Below are positions 6,004 through 6,295 of a DNA stretch of 6,295 nucleotides, in pieces. Under the pieces are notes generated by a model. The model was not told where the DNA came from. It worked only from the letters and a program-made list of their open reading frames with translations, and searched no databases. The number at the start of each line of letters is the position of its first letter. Position 1 is the stretch's first letter. The translations under genes and the position numbers were made by a program. Source of the stretch: Bacteroidales bacterium (GTDB lineage: Bacteria; Bacteroidota; Bacteroidia; Bacteroidales; SM23-62); NCBI GenBank assembly GCA_016783865.1, contig JADHVS010000248.1, positions 1 to 6,295 on the forward strand, written 5' to 3'.

Positions 6004-6295
6004 ATGTATTCAAAATCACCTTTTTTTCATTTCATGATTGTCAGTATCCTGGCATTGACCTTCGCTATAGGATGCAATGCGCCAAAGAATCAGGGGATCG
6101 AAAGCAGATCTTACCTTGAACAGCATCGGCCACAGTTTCACTTTTCTCCTGATTCAATGTGGACAAATGATCCCAATGGCCTGGTATATTATGATGGAGA
6201 GTATCACCTCTTCTACCAGCACAATCCTGATGACAATGTCTGGGGTCCTATGCACTGGGGTCATGCAGTAAGTGAAGATTTACTGCACTGGGAAC
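6004..6295 (+). CDS. GH32 beta-fructosidase lipoprotein (levanase/inulinase/invertase type), 3' end cut by window
   Basis: The first 97 residues are visible before the right edge. A signal peptide ends in the lipobox AIGC (Cys24), so the enzyme is membrane-anchored outside the cytoplasm. After a short linker the GH32 propeller begins at once with [20 protein letters not shown]56 of the WTNDPNG motif is the expected nucleophile. It continues with [20 protein letters not shown] and [14 protein letters not shown], all standard blade-1 features. GH32 enzymes hydrolyse terminal or internal beta-fructofuranosyl bonds with retention. Exo- or endo-action, and levan, inulin or sucrose preference, cannot be told from this fragment. 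The RDP and ECP motifs lie beyond the window. It starts 4 bp after the permease stop, so the two are almost certainly co-transcribed and perhaps translationally coupled. Met11 is an alternative start but would leave a signal peptide with no positive N-terminus, so ATG 6004 is preferred. No clear Shine-Dalgarno is seen. Confidence 0.93.
   Translation, partial: MYSKSPFFHFMIVSILALTFAIGCNAPKNQGIESRSYLEQHRPQFHFSPDSMWTNDPNGLVYYDGEYHLFYQHNPDDNVWGPMHWGHAVSEDLLHWE

Noticed and set aside
6077..6271. 64-codon plus-strand open frame
   Set aside because: Out of frame with the GH32 gene starting at 6004, whose lipobox and WTNDPNG motif cover this region.

Overview
The window looks like part of a carbohydrate-use locus from an environmental, probably marine or otherwise aquatic, Bacteroidota or close relative. 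The reasons are the gene mix (exported or lipid-anchored glycan enzymes beside a sugar-porter MFS permease), the lack of clear Shine-Dalgarno sites, and two stretches in the central gap that resemble the Bacteroidota TTTG / TAnnTTTG promoter. Two of the proteins (the LamG + divergent GH32-like lipoprotein and the secreted GH32-N-like propeller) belong to types I know mainly from Planctomycetota, so the phylum is an inference. No rRNA, tRNA or taxonomic marker gene is present.

The layout is a divergon around a 304-bp gap (4358-4661). Leftward, three closely spaced genes run 4357->1. The first is an exported ADP-ribosylglycohydrolase-fold protein (4357-2867). The second is a secreted five-bladed-propeller protein (2847-1354). 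The third is a lipoprotein with an N-terminal LamG-like domain and a divergent GH32-type catalytic domain (1308 to beyond the left edge). Gaps are 19 and 45 bp with no visible terminator, so they look like one operon. Rightward, a 12-TM sugar-porter MFS permease (4662-5999) is followed after 4 bp by a lipoprotein with a canonical GH32 WTNDPNG motif (6004 to beyond the right edge).

The central gap holds a perfect 12-bp palindrome with a central CpG (ACAAACGTTTGT, 4455-4466), the typical form of a LacI/PurR/CcpA-type operator. A 7-bp inverted repeat sits next to it and a 10-bp palindrome lies about 24 bp away. A single LacI-family repressor could control both arms; no regulator gene is in the window.

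A working model is that the lipoproteins and periplasmic enzymes release fructose or a related furanose from a fructan-like or fructosylated compound, and the MFS porter brings the sugar into the cytoplasm. The two least understood parts are the exported ADP-ribosylglycohydrolase-like protein and the propeller protein. Their place between GH32-type enzymes suggests they act on the same extracellular substrate, possibly on a second furanosidic linkage. That is a hypothesis. No SusC/SusD pair, fructokinase or regulator is visible. A perfect 16-bp tandem duplication lies inside the permease gene.
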